Shown here one piece after another: positions 11,668 to 23,939 of a DNA stretch of 64,000 bases (its first letter is position 1; each line of letters opens with the position of its first letter). Source of the stretch: Chalara sp. BL73 (taxonomy: Eukaryota > Ascomycota > Leotiomycetes > Helotiales); the NCBI GenBank assembly GCA_918026815.1, contig CAKJVC010000092.1:310001-374000 (forward strand), written 5' to 3'. Both the position numbers and the translations under genes were made by a program. The notes beneath the pieces were generated by a model, which had not been told where the DNA came from, searched no databases, and saw nothing but the letters and a program-made list of their open reading frames with translations.

Positions 11668-13138
11668 CCCAATTCATGATCAGTTGTGGCTGCCGGCTAA
11701 TCTTGATACGAGTCACCTGTAGCAGCCTGAACGGCCAGGGCATGCGACTGTCCAAATTCGACACGCCTTTCATCCTCTTGTCATATTCTGCAAGTTAAAG
11801 GATTCCTATTGTCGAGATACCCCGCCTATGCGTGACGATCTTCCAGAAGTCTGGGGAAGTGGAGCGGTTCCGAGCCCTTGGATATGATATCCTGGGGATT
11901 TTAGATCCCCTAATGTCCCAAACACATCTCAGCATGGTCTCAAGGGGTAGCTTATAACTTCGCAGACGACATCACGTTTCAGCGGGGGCTTCAATGGCCA
12001 ATATTTCGGCCCTCACCTAGGCATGACTTGGTGATACTTGGTGCACAAGACAAAAAGATCTTGCTGAAAATCAAGCTGACATCAATGGCCTGTCATATTT
12101 ATATATCCGCCAAGAAGAAGGGTTCACTTCGAATCTATCAAGAAACTGAGATGTATCAGAAAAATTGCAACACGGTGGCCCTGTCATGTACCCTCTTAGT
12201 ATTGTCAACACGAATGTCCCCTGTGTAAGAACAAGTATACAGTTGTTTTGACGTGCTAGAATGAGCCTGATAAGGCATTATCGACTATCCAGCACGACAT
12301 CTCTCGTATGTGATCATCTCAAAAGCCCGCCTTTGTTGCTAGTACTTGGAGTTGATCAACTCAAAAACAGCTAATGGTGTAGCACCAGTTCAGCCGCATC
12401 GTAAGTCGGCCCGCAGCTCGCTAGTTGAAATATCTGGCTAGGCAACGACAAGCTCCTGGCAAATGTTCAGGGAGTTGTGATCTCGGATCAACGGGTGTTT
12501 GTGTTTATTCAATACAGAGCCTAATCCTGCATTTGTGCCAAGGCTTGTCATGGTGCCATCAGTCCCCGAAAGGCACGATCCATACGGAATGCTCCAAAGT
12601 CGCAATATCCGTTGAAGGCCATATTGCAATATTGCTCTTCAAATACCGCTAGTTTGCAAAAGGTAGCAAATTCCAAGATCGCCAGTATCTCTTCAATCCA
12701 CTGACATTAGACAATATTAGTTAGGTCTGGTACGAGATAACTCTGTGTTCAGTCTATGCGCCTACTGGAAAGCTGATCATGGCATGGCTGGTGTGTTGTA
12801 TGAATGATAAGAAGAAATACGATGGGAACCTTCAGATTGGTGGCACTGGTTTTGGAGCGGGCGCTCAATCCAAGTTCGGGGATCAAGGGCACATGTGGCC
12901 GTGTCGACTTCGCTTGGGTACTTAGTTGGCATACTGGGAGCACAATGCTTGGAAAATGACGGTCGTTCTCTCATAAATTTGCCTGAAGTTGGAGTAGGTC
13001 CTGTTCATGACACACCCTAGCGTTTAGCTAATGCAGATTTCAGTACCATGCTTGGTAAAGGTAACATCTGCTGCTGTAACGGACTAAAATACTTCGGCGG
13101 CAGCCAAGGACAGCCTTTCATGTAGATAACTCATTAAA

Positions 13139-13528
13139 TTATGATTCATCTACAATATCCATTTTTGACTTCACTTGCTCCTCAGTGAATCTATGCATAA
13201 GCTTGACTGCTTTTCCAGCAAGGGATGTGCACTCCTCTCCCTGTTTAGAGGAGCTTATATGAATCTACTCAAAGTTAGTATCCTAAAAGCTTGATTATAC
13301 CCTTTTATGGACACCTACCACAGGAGTATCGAATTCATATAAGACCCTCCATTCCATTCCTTCAGGTTTCATGACATCAATTTCCTTATATGCAAATGGG
13401 CGGCTGTCCCAAACATTAGATAGCGTCTTCTTAGCATTTTCACACAAGGAGCAGTTTGCCCGTGTGAATAACGTGATTCGAGTTGTGAGAGATGCGGCCT
13501 CTTGAAAGAGGCGAACGGCAGGACGCAT
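13139..13528 (-). CDS. glutaredoxin-like (DUF836-type) thioredoxin-fold protein
   Basis: A small redox-fold protein of 111 aa. Exons 13319-13528 and 13139-13264 on the minus strand join as FDTPV-IHISSSKQG. The fold starts with ITLFTRANCSLCENAK, placing a CxxC-type pair at C26 and C29, followed by an acidic-Pro region and the cis-Pro TPVIHI expected of thioredoxin folds. It matches the fungal glutaredoxin-like family (yeast YDR286C type), whose exact function is poorly known. The first 18 residues (MRPAVRLFQEAASLTTR) could be a mitochondrial signal. It diverges from the CHORD gene across 286 bp. Confidence 0.85.
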
Positions 13529-13814
13529 AGTCTAAGGTCGATTGAGCCTAAGAAAGAATACAGAAACTAATAAGCAGAGGAAATATTATTTTACGTTCGA
13601 AGAAGGGCACAGTTGCGCTGTCATTGAAATGCGCCTCATAATCAACAAAGCTGCTCAAAAGATTGGCTCGGTCGGCACTCGGCCGCAAAGCCCGCATCCA
13701 CCAAAAGTTGTCGATGCTTCTAGAAATAAGCTTGAACGATTCGATTTCAATTTCTTGCTTACCATTATATAGATCGATTGAAAAGAGCTCAATTAGCATA
13801 GACTAGAGTCCACA

Positions 13815-14895
13815 ATGGCCCAGAAATGTGTTCATTCGTCTTGTGGAAAGACATACACAGATCCTGAGGAGGAATGTCATTATCACCCAGGACCGCCGTA
13901 TGTAGTTTACAACCTTTCCCTCTAATGTTTGGATTATCTCACTGACTTCACAATGGCTCAGAATATTCCACGAAGGCCAAAAGGGCTGGAAATGCTGTAA
14001 GCCACGCGTCCTAACCTTCGACGAGTTTATGGGAATACCTCCTTGCACCACTGGCAAGCACTCCACCACCGACCACCCCCCATCTCTCGAAAAGAAACAG
14101 GTAGACCCCTCAGATGCTGCTACCCCCATCACAAAGCCAATATCCACAACCCTAGAGCCCTCACGCGGCCCTGTCTCTGCACCACAACCCACGGCCACAC
14201 CCCCACCCCCACCACCAGAATCCGAGGACGATGATCCGAGCCTGGAAATTACGAAAGGCAAAATCTGTAGGAGGAAGGCTTGTGGAGCTCAATATGAAGG
14301 TGGCAGTAGGGACGGCGAGAAATGCACGTTTCATCCTGGAGTGCCGATTTTTCATGAAGGGAGTAAGGGATATACATGCTGCAAGCGAAGGGTGCTAGAA
14401 TTCGATGAATTTATGAGGATTGAGGGGTGCAATACAAAGGATGGACACTTGTTCATAGGAAGTGGCAAGACTAAGGGCAACAAAGCTGGGGGTCAGGAAG
14501 TGGTAGAGAATGTTAGGTTAGTTCATTTATACCAGGGCATGATTGAAGATTGGACTAATTGGAGTGTTTGCAGGCACGACTTTTACCAAACGCCAACAAC
14601 AGTCATTGCGTCTTTCTTTCTGAAGAAGATCGATAAAACAAGCGCGAAGATTGAGTTTTCAACCACAGAAATCGCACTCGACCTCCCTACGACTGATGCT
14701 GCGCCTAAGAGATATAAGACCGTCATCCCATTATTCGGCCCCATCGACACAGATGCCTCGACATTCAAGATTCTCGGCACAAAGTTAGAGGTGTCCCTCA
14801 TAAAGGTTGATGGCGCATCATGGCCGGTTCTGAGAAGTGATGAGCAAAGAACTGGGGAGATCATTCAAGTAGGTCGTGCAGGGCGAGCCGTGTAG
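13815..14895 (+). CDS. CHORD-CS domain protein (Hsp90 co-chaperone type)
   Basis: Two CHORD zinc-binding domains plus a C-terminal CS (p23/Sgt1-like) domain, as in animal CHORDC1 and related to plant RAR1. The family binds Hsp90 and Sgt1. Exons 13815-13897, 13962-14516 and 14574-14895 give 319 aa. CHORD1 (about 4-62) runs CVHSSCGKTYTDPEEECHYHPG to GWKCCKPRVLTFDEF. CHORD2 (about 138-205) runs CRRKACGAQYEGG to GYTCCKRRVLEFDEF. The CS domain begins VRHDFYQTPTTVIASFFLKK. A Pro/Ala/Thr-rich linker with a Pro run separates the CHORDs. The second intron (14517-14573, 57 nt) has no in-frame stop, so an unspliced reading also stays open. Confidence 0.9.
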
Positions 14896-15618
14896 TTATA
14901 GATAAGTTCCCATGAGACACGCCATGATGGTTTACGAAAAAAAAAAAAAAAACACAAATAGACGATAGCGGCTCAGGCACATGATCTCTGTCTAACAATC
15001 GCGCCAAAAACAGCTGATCTCGAGAGGAGAGTGCATGTCTTGAGGTAGCTAGGTCGCGAGATATTGAATCAAAGCTGAATCAAAATGTCACTGAATTTGG
15101 GGTGTATGAACATCCCGAATTTCTGTCAGGCTGACCCCAAAAATCCATAGCTGCGCCTTTGGCATGCTAAAAGTTCTTTTCACGGCCCTCACGTCGGGTG
15201 TATTTCCTGCTGATGGTTGCCTCGTTTGCGCCTTCATAAGATGAACTTGCCTCAGTCTGGTGGCTAAGAGAATTTACCATGGCGCCCTGCGATGAGCGTG
15301 AGCGGCTGATGAAAAGAGCTCTTAACACCTCTTTTCATAACCTAACCCCCCAAACCCCCTTAGTCGTGATGAGAAGCAGGGTAGGGAAAGGACTTTCTGA
15401 TGACCTCCCGGAGCTTTTACGGCCCGCTTTTCTTTCCGATTGCCTGTGCCCTGCTATAGCCAACCGGGAAACGGGATTGCCTGATTCGTATATGCACAAA
15501 TTGCGCCGTGGGCCCCCGGGGGTTGGCCCTACCCAGCTCAGTCCCGTCGGTCTTCACTCAGTAGGATGTGCAAAAGCTCCCAAAGTTGCCGGCCCGTCCA
15601 TGTTAGCCCTAGCCGAGG

Positions 15619-15649
<31 letters not shown>

Positions 15650-16089
15650 TGCCGCTCTCTGCGACGGCCCAAGTGTATAATACGGATTGAGACATGTTCC
15701 CTTCCCGGCTTCGAGTCATCAAGTATCGTAAACCTCCGGTTTGCGGGCTCTCACCAAGTTTTGGCCAGATCGCGAGAGGAAGAGTCCCTGCACCATAGAC
15801 TTGAGTTCCAGGTCGGAACGTCAGGATGTTAGCATCATAAGGCAATGTGAAATAATTAGCATCGGATTTGCTCGACTAATTTGTAAAGGTCTAACCGGCT
15901 TAAAGCTTAGTGAGCCTAGCTACTAGTCAACAAAGCATATCTGCTAAGAGCAATAGTAGAACAGGTATGGTGTATTGAGATCTTAGTTTGGACCGTTTTG
16001 TTACACGTATCATACAGTTGAGGGACTATCTTGAGATGTTGGCCCAATGGAACCCTCAAAATGGTCAGAGTGCATGTGTAGATTCATGC
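14896..16089. other. convergent intergenic region with poly-A runs
   Basis: About 1.2 kb with no gene I can support. It contains an A-run at about 14938-14952 and A28 at 15619-15646. The ORFs crossing A28 read as poly-Lys or poly-Phe and are not credible. Confidence 0.6.
15619..15646 (+). repeat. A28 homopolymer
   Basis: Twenty-eight consecutive A in non-coding DNA. I looked upstream for a retroposon body ending in this tail and recognised none; no target-site duplication was evident. Confidence 0.9.
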
Positions 16090-17358
16090 CTATTCCATTC
16101 CCTCCATGAGCTCCACACGATCGAGGATCATTCCCTTATTCCCGATCCATTCTTTTAAAGCATCCCAGTCTTCTCCTTCCTCTTCACCTCTCCTCCAAGT
16201 CTCCCGGAAACCCCATGCACCAGCTACCTTATCTAAGGCCGCTCGTTCCTCTTCTCGCATCCATCGTTCTCGGAGGGGAATGCCTGGTGCCCAGGTCACG
16301 CGATCCATTTGGTCATTCGCGGTCGTCAGAGCGACTACACCTATGGTTCCAGTGAAGAAAGTATATGCTAGGATACCTGCAAATGCGACATTGGTCGCCA
16401 TTTCAGAATCCATGGTCGTTTGGAGAAGCGCCAGTTTTGACGCCACAACGTATGCTGCGACAGGCGCCGCAACAACTCCTGTAGTTGGGAGAAGCAGCTT
16501 CCGAGTAAATTTAGCGCGGTTGAATGCCTTCGTAGTGTAAGAGTACTCGATTAACTCCAGGGCAACGAACAGCTCCTTTGCGTCTATAGCTGCCTGAAGC
16601 GCACGGTCTGCAACTGCGGATGGAATTGCATTTGAGATCCTGTTCGGGTTTTGTTTTGAGTATTTAATAGGTACAGTTTTTTCCTGTGGTAGCGGCTTGT
16701 GCGAATACATGTGGAAGACTTCAGGAAAGGTATGTGCGCGTCTCAGATTTGCTTGTAATATAGTATATAGATCCAGAACTTTTGGAGTAATAAATATCGC
16801 TGGGTGCTTGACAATCGAGAATGCGAGCTGAGATAGATCGTTGGTCAACTTTAGAATAGAAATTGCACTCTTCTGAGTAGATGCGTCCAAGGACAGCAGT
16901 CCAGACGTGGCTCCATCTGTATTTTTGGAGGTCGGTGTAAATGTACTGCGAATAAACGGATCATGGAGAAGAATCTCGGCCAGAGCATTACATCTCGTCA
17001 ATGTCTTCAGTGTATCTTCTTCAGATGGTGCCCTCTCTGAGGACAATAAAGATTCACAGATGCTCTTCACCTCCGTCCAATCCTTCTCTAATTGTAATTG
17101 GTAGACTTGTTTAGATGCTTGCTTCGGGCGATTGGTGGCTTGTTGAGAAAGGGACTGCGAGCCTCTGGGAGATGCAAAAGGGCTGATTGAATTCTTTGAA
17201 CAAGAATTCCTTGTTGTGGAGAAGGCACGGCTATTGATAGGAAGGAAGGACTTCTTGGTCCTATAACAGTGTCGCGGAAGAAGAAAGTCGCAAAGTTGAC
17301 ATATATCGGGTCGAGGCCACAGAATACGCTTCGTAGACATGGCAGGGAATCTCGGCAA
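16090..17358 (-). CDS. unknown mitochondrial membrane protein
   Basis: A single-exon ORF of 422 aa that I cannot assign to a named family. The N-terminus is Arg/Ser-rich with few acids (RHCYRTKKSF, SRAFSTTRNSCSK), typical of a mitochondrial presequence. The middle is helical, with a region resembling helical-hairpin repeat proteins (about 70-280). Two hydrophobic segments follow (about 298-320, VVAAPVAAYVVASKLALL; and about 330-352, VAFAGILAYTFFTGTIGVVAL). The acidic/Trp-rich tail contains REEERAALDKVAGAWGF. This suggests an inner-membrane protein with a soluble helical domain. Start could be Met7. It diverges from the verprolin gene. Confidence 0.8.
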   Translation of the reverse strand: MPRFPAMSTKRILWPRPDICQLCDFLLPRHCYRTKKSFLPINSRAFSTTRNSCSKNSISPFASPRGSQSLSQQATNRPKQASKQVYQLQLEKDWTEVKSICESLLSSERAPSEEDTLKTLTRCNALAEILLHDPFIRSTFTPTSKNTDGATSGLLSLDASTQKSAISILKLTNDLSQLAFSIVKHPAIFITPKVLDLYTILQANLRRAHTFPEVFHMYSHKPLPQEKTVPIKYSKQNPNRISNAIPSAVADRALQAAIDAKELFVALELIEYSYTTKAFNRAKFTRKLLLPTTGVVAAPVAAYVVASKLALLQTTMDSEMATNVAFAGILAYTFFTGTIGVVALTTANDQMDRVTWAPGIPLRERWMREEERAALDKVAGAWGFRETWRRGEEEGEDWDALKEWIGNKGMILDRVELMEGME

Positions 17359-17723
17359 ACCGAACGTCTGGACCAGTGCAACAGAGCTCGGTATTAGAGC
17401 TCTGTGTTGTAGCTGTATTAGAAGAATTGGTCTAATGCCTCATTATAAGGACGGTTTACATGAGGTTGTGGGGAGTGGAACCATCCCTGCAAGTTGTTTT
17501 TTGAGGCTGAACAACAGCCCCACAACACGTACTTGAGTGACGACCACCTCCAGCTCCAGTACACAGTGCTACCTCCAACTCCTAGGCACCTGTCAATCCT
17601 ACTCTTCAACATTCAAATTAAGACCCTACTGCGTCCTTTGATACCTGAATAACACATTCCGAAATCGTCAATATTGTATTGCGACCTCGTCCTTTGGACC
17701 TGCTTCTAAATCGATCCATAATC
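17359..17723. promoter_or_regulatory. divergent intergenic region, mitochondrial protein / verprolin
   Basis: 365 bp between two start codons transcribed away from each other. No specific motif assigned. Confidence 0.45.
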
Positions 17724-19236
17724 ATGCCTCCTCCCCCTCCACCGCCTCCGCCGCCAGGTGGTATGGGAGGGCCACCGCCGCCCCCTCCTATGCCTGGCAA
17801 AGGAATGCCAAAAGCGCCAGCAGCAGGAACTGGAAGGGTAAAATCCCCTGTCATGCTGTTGCCCGAGATCAATAGGGCTATAAAGTCAATTCACATTGCT
17901 GACTTTTGAATTAGGGCGCTTTGTTGTCAGACATCACGAAAGGAAAGGCCCTTAAGAAGGCAGTTACGAACGATCGATCAGCACCGCAAATTGCAGGTGG
18001 TGTGGTCTCAGGAGGAGGCTCAGGGCCATCAACGTTAGGCGGAGCTCCACCAGTTCCGGGAATGCCAAAAGCACCGGGAGGTTTGGCACCGCCAGTGCCC
18101 GGAGGAAATCGAGCGCGGAGTAATAGTGATCAAGGGAATGGGGCCGCTAGTATAGATCAACCACCTCAGCTTGGAGGATTATTTGCAGGGGGGATGCCGA
18201 AGTTGAAAAAACGTGGTGGAGGCATTGATACTGGAGGTAGGTTGCCAAGTTTTATTTTGAATTTTACTACTTGCTAAATCTTGATACAGCAAACCGAGAT
18301 TCTTCGTATACTTCAGATCCAGAATCATCAAGGCCAGCGCCAAAGCCACCAGGGATGCCAGCGCCAAGGCCTCCAACTGGAGCAGCTCCACGGATACCTA
18401 CCAGTCGACCAGCACCTCAAAGCTCAGCAACAACATCTGTCTTTGTGCCTTCCGTTGCGAATCTGAGGAAAACTACTGGAGGGCCGCCTCGGCCTGTGTC
18501 GTCAGCTTCGATGAAAGGACCTCCCCCTCCCATTGGAAAGAAACCTCCACCACCGCCAGGAACACGGAAACCATCATCGCTTGGACCTCCCCAGGCACCA
18601 CCACCTCCTCCTTCGTCAGCACCTCCCCCCCCTATAAACCCGCCGTCTATATCTCCACCAACCTCATCTGCACCGCCTCCTCCCGCCGCACCTCCTCCAC
18701 CGCCATTAGTTGCTTCCCGGCCGCCAATAAGCGGCCCAGCTCGCACTCCCGCACCGCCTCCCCTACCTCCTAACTCTCCCCCAACGTCAAACGTCAACGG
18801 GGTCAGTCAAAGTCTTGCTATGCAAGCAGCTATTCGTGCCGCCGGTCAAGCTTCTCCCGTTTCTGCCCCGCCTCCCCCACCTCCGCCACCAAGCATTGCT
18901 CCTCCAACATCATCATATCAGGTTTCGTCAACATCTTCTGCGCCACCAACACCGGCTCCAGTACCTCCTACCTCACGGCCGTCAAGTCAGGCGCCTGTAA
19001 GATCAATGCTCGACCCAAGCTCTTATACCTTATCCGCAAATGGGGGGCTACCCAAGAATCCCAGCCCACATAATAGAAATTCAGAGCCAACTAGAAGGCT
19101 GGTTATACAGGACACGCGATGGAAATTTCAAGATGATGCTATTCTACCAAAGCCTAGGGAGTTTATTGGGGGACCCAAAAAGTACCGTGCCGGACGTGGT
19201 AGTAGTGTTCCTTTAGACCTGAGTGCTTTACAATGA
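17724..19236 (+). CDS. VRP1: verprolin / WIP-family actin regulator
   Basis: Links actin, type I myosin and the WASP (Las17)-Arp2/3 machinery at endocytic patches. Exons 17724-17837, 17915-18236 and 18290-19236 give 460 aa. The protein opens with a poly-Pro run after Met. A WH2 actin-binding motif, ALLSDITKGKALKKA, begins at residue 40, directly after the first intron. The centre is extremely Pro-rich with many PPPPP blocks. Near the C-terminus (about 422-437) RWKFQDDAILPKPREF matches the WASP-binding element of WIP proteins, an aromatic pair followed by an LPxPxxF pattern. Long ORFs on the opposite strand here (Gly-rich) are mirror images of the Pro codons. Confidence 0.92.
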
Positions 19237-20082
19237 CGGTGAGGAGATGTAATGTTAGGAAGAATAGGGTACTATAACCATCATCAAAGCCGGCGTTCTA
19301 GCGATGGGTAACCTGATAGAATGGCGGCATCATAGCATGGAAGAGAACATCAGTACTTTGGTGGGCAAACATTGTCATACCGGATAGAGTTACTAACAAC
19401 CTCCGGTCCACAGATGGGATATTATTCTTGTGACCTTAATTTTTTGGTAGATTCATGTAGGTATAAGTATGCGGTGATATGCCATTCGGTCAACATGTAG
19501 TCTCTTTGCGATCCTATGAAGTCGTTTGAACAACTCAGTTATCACGTGACATGTGCTATATATACTATCTTACCAGAGTTATCTTGCCATAACAGGAAGG
19601 CAAGCCAAGGCTCTGCGAGGAAAGTGTCGTTTCAAAGATAAGGCTGATCCGAGGGGGGTTGATTTTTGACTGTTGCTTACACGGCGAATCTCAATTGAAA
19701 ACAAACTTCCGAATACTCTGACTTCGGACTCTTACTCATGGAGCAATGTTACTGCAGCTCGCTCCTACCAAAGAATAAAAAAACTTTGATCGCTTAGGAT
19801 TGGTTCGATTTAAAAATACATGTTCCTGTCAGGATCTGGATTCTTCAGCCTCCCCTCCCTCCCATACTAAGCCTTGCGGCCCATCTAGCGAGGGACGTGT
19901 CCTTAACACCATACCAAAACCTTAATAACACCAGGACAGAACATCATCTTCTGAAGTTTCTCTCTTGATCATATACGAACTTCGACATTCACCAACCCTT
20001 CGCATAAGTCTCTAGGACTTATTTCTATCGCAAAAACCACTCTTTTTTACACACGAACTCAGCAGATTGGGGAATCGCGACA
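19237..20082. other. intergenic region upstream of ERV29
   Basis: No gene seen. It carries the verprolin 3' flank and the ERV29 promoter. Visible are a TCACGTGA E-box at 19542-19549 and a CT-rich stretch near 19850-19865 (CCTCCCCTCCCTCCC), common in fungal core promoters. Confidence 0.55.
19542..19549. promoter_or_regulatory. E-box octamer TCACGTGA
   Basis: A palindromic bHLH (Cbf1/USF-type) recognition octamer about 530 bp upstream of the ERV29 start. Binding is inferred from the motif only. Confidence 0.5.
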
Positions 20083-21191
<1,109 letters not shown>

Positions 21192-22198
21192 ATATACCCA
21201 GGAACTGGAGCTGGAGTGAGAGTGGAAGGATAGACAGCAGCAGGGGTCAAATGAGGGGAGAACTTTGGAAAGAAGAGACATAAAAATAAGCACCCGGCAA
21301 ACATGTGTGCACGGGAAATCATGGGACGGCGTTGAGAATGCGAAAATTTTGAGCTCTGTTACTGCTTGCAATGGACGGATCACATTCGGGTTAAGGCGGC
21401 TTCATAGCATTATCTTTCCAAATGTAAATTCCGAATCATCATGTCTTAACTTCGTTTTTGTCTTGGTGATTTGGCTTGTTCCTTCTCAGGCCTCGGCTCC
21501 TTTTGTGGCTGCACAAGGCTGAGCATTTTACGTGAGACGATGCTAATGCGGAGATGTGGGCCGCAAGCTAAACAGATTTAAACTTCGTTCCCAAACGAGG
21601 CGATATTGTGGATTCTCTGAGTGCTAAGCTTTCCAAGGAACCAATATGAAAAAAGCAAGCAGGAATCGCCTTGACAACTGGTATGTAGAAGAGCAGAATG
21701 GCGACACGAATATGCAAAAGCTTTTCTTTCGGTAACACAAGCCTCTGTGTGCCACGATGAAAAGTAGTTATCTCACTTTTGACTTTACTGGAACTACAAG
21801 GAGTTGTATATTTCAGAAAAGATACTACGTAGATACACTTTCATGCCTCCAGGTCATGATCTCCCGTATAATTCACTATTGCAGCATCGACAAACTATCC
21901 TCGCGATCAAGGTTAAATTCTGTTTATAATTCTGCGATGCCTGAGCAACGGTGCTCCGCGGTCCATATCTGTATGCTCATCTGGGCTACCTGGTCAATGA
22001 CAGCCTTGACTTTGATTTGTGCCTTCGCGACTCAAGTCACCTTACTGGTTAAGCAGCATTAAACTATCGGCATCGCTGTCGCAGAGTGACGCCAGAGTGA
22101 GGTCAAACACAGCGCTGCGCCTGGGTCGAACTCGGCGGCCGATCCAGTCTGACCTTAAATCGTGACTTGGTTTCTTCCTCACCATCAATACTTCTTGA
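21192..22198. other. convergent intergenic region, no gene seen
   Basis: About 1 kb between ERV29 and the Zn2Cys6 gene. Only short chance ORFs; nothing recognisable. Confidence 0.6.
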
Positions 22199-23459
22199 CT
22201 ACGCAATCACAAGGTTGTCTATAGCAATTTTTGCCATTTGAAGAATCTCCAAGCAACCACGAGTTTGTTCGCCTAGGCACTTTCCATCATTAGTTTGGAA
22301 AAAGCCATGTCCTAATTGCGTTGTATCCAAGGTGCCAGCGGCAGCTCGTGCATCCAGTATTTCGTGTCGAGTTCTTTGGCGGTACTCCATTTCTGAAACT
22401 AGATCTTTTAGTCCCTTGTGCTTGAATCCCGATTGTTCGTGACCGTATATATCGACCCTTAGAAGTGCTCGTACAGTCGTCCGCCACTGGGCTGGTGGCA
22501 TCTCCATTTTTGAGAGCGTCATCTCTTTCTGCGCACAATCTAGCACTTCATCTGCAGTCTCAGCCTTCCCACATAGTCCTCCATATTCATGGAATCTGAA
22601 AGTCTTCGTTTCGCCAGCTGCCTGAGCTGCTTCAGTTTCCTCATCGATCATTTTCAGTAACCTCCCGTACCCATTTGCAACAATAGGCAAGATTGTTCCG
22701 AGAAGCATGGTGTTTTGAAACGACTCGATCGGTGGTGTAGCGTTATCTAGCAAAACAGCGCCACACTGAGGACACCAGAGGCATTGTGAAGCTGTTGCAG
22801 CAGCACCACGTATTGTTTTAAGAGCAGCGACTATATCATTAGGAAATTGCTGTAGAGCGGCAAGGGCTAGGTACATAGACGCAAGGCAGCTACATGGGGG
22901 TGGAGAAGTGGATTGTGGAGGCGAACCCTCACTATCTATATTGCTAGTAGAAGATAATTGGAGGTCTTGATCTAGCGGCGGTATATTGTCATCGCCAAAC
23001 CTGAATCCCATAGCGTCAAAATTGATAGGGGGGCCATTTAGCATCTGGCCATCTCCAAAATACCAGGGGGCGGGTCCATCAGCTGTTTTCGCGGGGTAGG
23101 CAAGAGAATCATTCGGGAGAATGGTAGTGTAATTTGTGAAAGTGCTACTTGCGTTGAATACATCTATGCCGTCCACGTAGAAAGGCTGCGGTGCGGCTTG
23201 CGTATCTTGTTGAGTAGCTTTGATCGTAGTCTCGATGAATTGTCGTTTCCGCGGCCTGCCCATTGTCTTCTGTTCTGAGTAGTGACAATTTATGTTTTCC
23301 CGTTTGCAACGATTGCAGCCATCAGGATCTTTCGAGCATGCTAATTTCCTTTGCCCTGCAACGATCAGTACAATCAATGTACGCAAGAGAGCCTGGCAAC
23401 TCACTGCACTCGTCGCAAGCACGATGCTTCAGTTTCGAAGGCGGCTCCGTTGTAGCCAT
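22199..23459 (-). CDS. Zn(II)2Cys6 transcription factor, AflR-like
   Basis: Exons 23405-23459 and 22199-23355 (minus strand) give 403 aa. The intron interrupts the zinc cluster itself; spliced, it reads CDECRQRKLACSKD followed by CNRCKRENINC, a complete six-cysteine binuclear cluster at residues about 15-42, then a GRPRKR basic stretch. A central segment (about 180-270) with CSCLASMYLALAAL and CLWCPQCGA resembles the C-terminal domain of the AflR family (PF08493). Without the 55-nt first exon the ORF would lose two zinc-ligand cysteines. AflR-like factors often control secondary-metabolite clusters, but no biosynthetic genes lie next to it. It diverges from ERB1. Confidence 0.88.
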
Positions 23460-23939
23460 TATAATGGAGCCACAGGCTGCTGGAGTCTAGCTTTCGTTGG
23501 CTGAGGAACAGGCGTCAAATCCAGAGAGCATACAGGTGGTTCTTAGAAAGCAGTAATCAGATGGAGGGATGTCCAGGCACGGTGGCATTATGTAGACGCT
23601 AGTCCTAGTTTGGCAATTACCAGCACCCCTCACCGCTGTGCCACTATACGGAAACAAAAGTTCTATACTCCAAAGTAGGTGTGAAATATAAAGCTAAGGG
23701 AATAAGTAATATTACTTTAAAGTCGGAGATATTAATTTACTTACCCAAAATTCAAGAGCACCTTCATTCTCAAGTTGTTTGTAGGTTTCTGTTAGCAGAC
23801 TTTACAAATGGAAGTGGGTCCTCTTATCTGCTTGCATATCTTATCGCAATATCAGAAAAAATTATCTGGAGACCGAAGCACATACAATTTGCTTAGAGCT
23901 TCACCAAGGACGCTCTCGAGGTCATAATCAGATGCTACC
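23460..23939. promoter_or_regulatory. divergent intergenic region, Zn2Cys6 gene / ERB1
   Basis: 480 bp between start codons. No coding exon or named regulatory motif recognised. Confidence 0.45.

Larger units (their letters stand above)
9286..13138. other. 3.85-kb gene desert rich in simple repeats
   Basis: No convincing coding exon on either strand. The longest ORFs are translations of GA/CT tracts (Arg-Glu or Ser-Leu runs). It contains GT/GA microsatellites, long purine tracts, T17 at 11651-11667 and a CTG/GTT trinucleotide stretch near 10790-10825. From about 11.8 to 13.1 kb the sequence looks of normal complexity but I recognise nothing in it. Part of it must serve as the promoter and leader of the gluconokinase gene. 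Confidence 0.6.

Noticed and set aside
15619..15646. A28 as the 3' tail of a retroposon or processed pseudogene
   Set aside because: No recognisable retroposon body or target-site duplication beside it.
15700..15720. GGCTTCGAGTC resembling a tRNA B box
   Set aside because: Flanking bases do not form a T-arm and no cloverleaf can be drawn.
15279..15832. ORFs of 133 and 88 codons on the plus strand
   Set aside because: They read through A28 as poly-Lys and contain no recognisable domain.
18417..18797. Gly-rich minus-strand ORF opposite verprolin
   Set aside because: Mirror of proline codons; no independent signals.
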